Source of the DNA: Owenia fusiformis | Taxonomy: Eukaryota > Annelida > Polychaeta > Sabellida > Oweniidae | Assembly (NCBI GenBank): GCA_903813345.2 | Contig: CAIIXF020000001.1 | Location: forward strand, 60,283,885-60,343,884 | Length of the DNA stretch: 60,000 nt | Direction: 5' to 3' | Part shown: piece after piece, positions 59,205-60,000 of the stretch | Layout of the letters: every line of letters begins with the position of its first letter | How positions within the stretch are numbered: the first letter of the stretch is position 1 | The notes under the pieces: model-generated | Seen by the model: only the letters and a program-made list of their open reading frames with translations | The model's database searches: none | Told to the model about the DNA's origin: nothing | Translations under genes and position numbers: made by a program

Positions 59205-60000
59205 CCCCCTATCACACCAAACTCGTTCTTACCCGTTCTTGCCAGTCCTACGAAAACGTCGTAAAACGGGCTCAATCTGGCTGTGGTCGGGAAATATGTC
59301 TAAAATAATTAGCTTCTTCGTTCGTAAACAGTCTTCAATACGTCCATCTCGTTCGCAGTTCGTCCAGGTCGCACCACGTCGGTGTGCAACGCCGTAGAAC
59401 GCGTCCCTTAGTCTAGAAGGTCATCATGACCTGATAACAGAACGGTATGGTCGCAATCGAATTTTGAATCGATTCAAAATTCTAAAATCACATTCCCGTC
59501 TGAGAACGTTCATAAAGTTCGTAAATAGACCTTAGAAAGTTGCAGCTACGTTGATTCCGTTCGCACACAGTTTATAACCAGTTTTGAAGAACGCAGTGGC
59601 AACTTGTTTGGTGTGATAGCTATATTTTTGCTAACTCGTTCATAAGCAGTGTTAAATACGTTCTTAATCAGTTTAAACCCGTTTGCAATGAGTTCTACCT
59701 CGTTCTCAACACGTCCTCAGATAGTTCCACTCGTTGTTAAAACGTCCCTAGTAGGATTGAAGTACGACGGTTCCGTTCGTAGTACGTCCAGCTCGTCGTT
59801 AGTACGTTGTCACTCGTTCTAATTGTAGAACGTGACGACCACGAAAACATTTTGAGCATTGTCTAAGTTCTAGAGGACCTACCCGTTCGAGTACGTTCGA
59901 TGAAGTTTGTAAATAGATCCCAAACGGTTCTTAGTACGTCCAGTCCGTTCGTACACAGTTGAAGCCCGTTTTCGAGAACGTAGTGAGAACTAGTTTGGTG
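59205..60000. mobile_element. CpG-containing TIR repeat, copy 2 (runs to window end)
   Basis: Starts CCTATCACACCAAACTCGTT right after the exon duplication, matches 53117-53420 closely, and has an internal GTTTGGTGTGATAG at about 59601-59614. It continues with CGTT-rich sequence to ACTAGTTTGGTG at 60000, which resembles the right TIR. So either the element ends at or just past the window edge, or two elements are joined head to tail. No coding content. Confidence 0.72.

Noticed and set aside
1-60000. tRNA, rRNA or other RNA genes
   Set aside because: No cloverleaf with A/B-box sequence or rRNA-like segment was recognised by eye; a tRNAscan and Rfam search would be decisive.

Overview
This window looks like nuclear DNA from an animal, most likely a marine invertebrate. 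It is AT-rich and intron-rich, its splice sites follow GT-AG, and CR1/L2-like LINE, mariner-like and pogo-like repeats are scattered through it. The genes are animal-specific: Notch-type O-fucosylation, a membrane mucin with SEA and EGF-like parts, a SOCS-box adaptor, a modular trypsin, a rhodopsin-type receptor and a receptor tyrosine kinase. The phylum cannot be fixed from the sequence alone. Exon borders below were read by eye from splice sites and reading frame and may be off by a base or two.

Layout. 268-3009 (+): the last five exons of POFUT1; one intron holds an 81-bp minisatellite built from its own splice acceptor and exon start. 5138-16278 (-): a nine-exon, about 1558-residue membrane mucin (signal peptide, two related Cys-rich domains, about 26 copies of a 31-residue Thr/Pro repeat, SEA, EGF-like, membrane helix, cytoplasmic tail). 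16.3-20.5 kb: intergenic, with small TIR elements and two abutting palindromes. 20578-26550 (-): PNKP with an apparent frameshift, carrying a 1.8-kb CCATGG-rich inverted-repeat element in an intron. 27483-29989 (+): ASB1-like ankyrin/SOCS-box gene, head to head with PNKP. 30391 to about 36370 (-): a nearly complete LINE, interrupted by a TTAA-flanked fold-back element. 37.4-40.2 kb: a minisatellite and a 1.38-kb TIR element made of ACCGTAAAA-type repeats. 41792-47078 (-): a ten-exon, 967-residue secreted trypsin with a chitin-binding-like domain and five PAN/Apple-like modules. 47.7-48.9 kb: a decayed mariner-like element. 50529-51779 (-): an intronless GPCR. 53-60 kb: two copies of a CpG-containing TIR repeat, a possible orphan exon, and the 3' end of a receptor tyrosine kinase (57848-58983, -).

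The genes do not form an operon or an evident pathway. Several would act at the cell surface or in the secretory route (O-fucosyltransferase, mucin, protease, GPCR, kinase). The most distinctive structures are the mucin with its paired Cys-rich domain, the PAN-like/trypsin protein built from phase-1 exons, and the repeated local duplication of splice acceptors together with exon starts (POFUT1, the kinase gene and, less certainly, upstream of ASB1).
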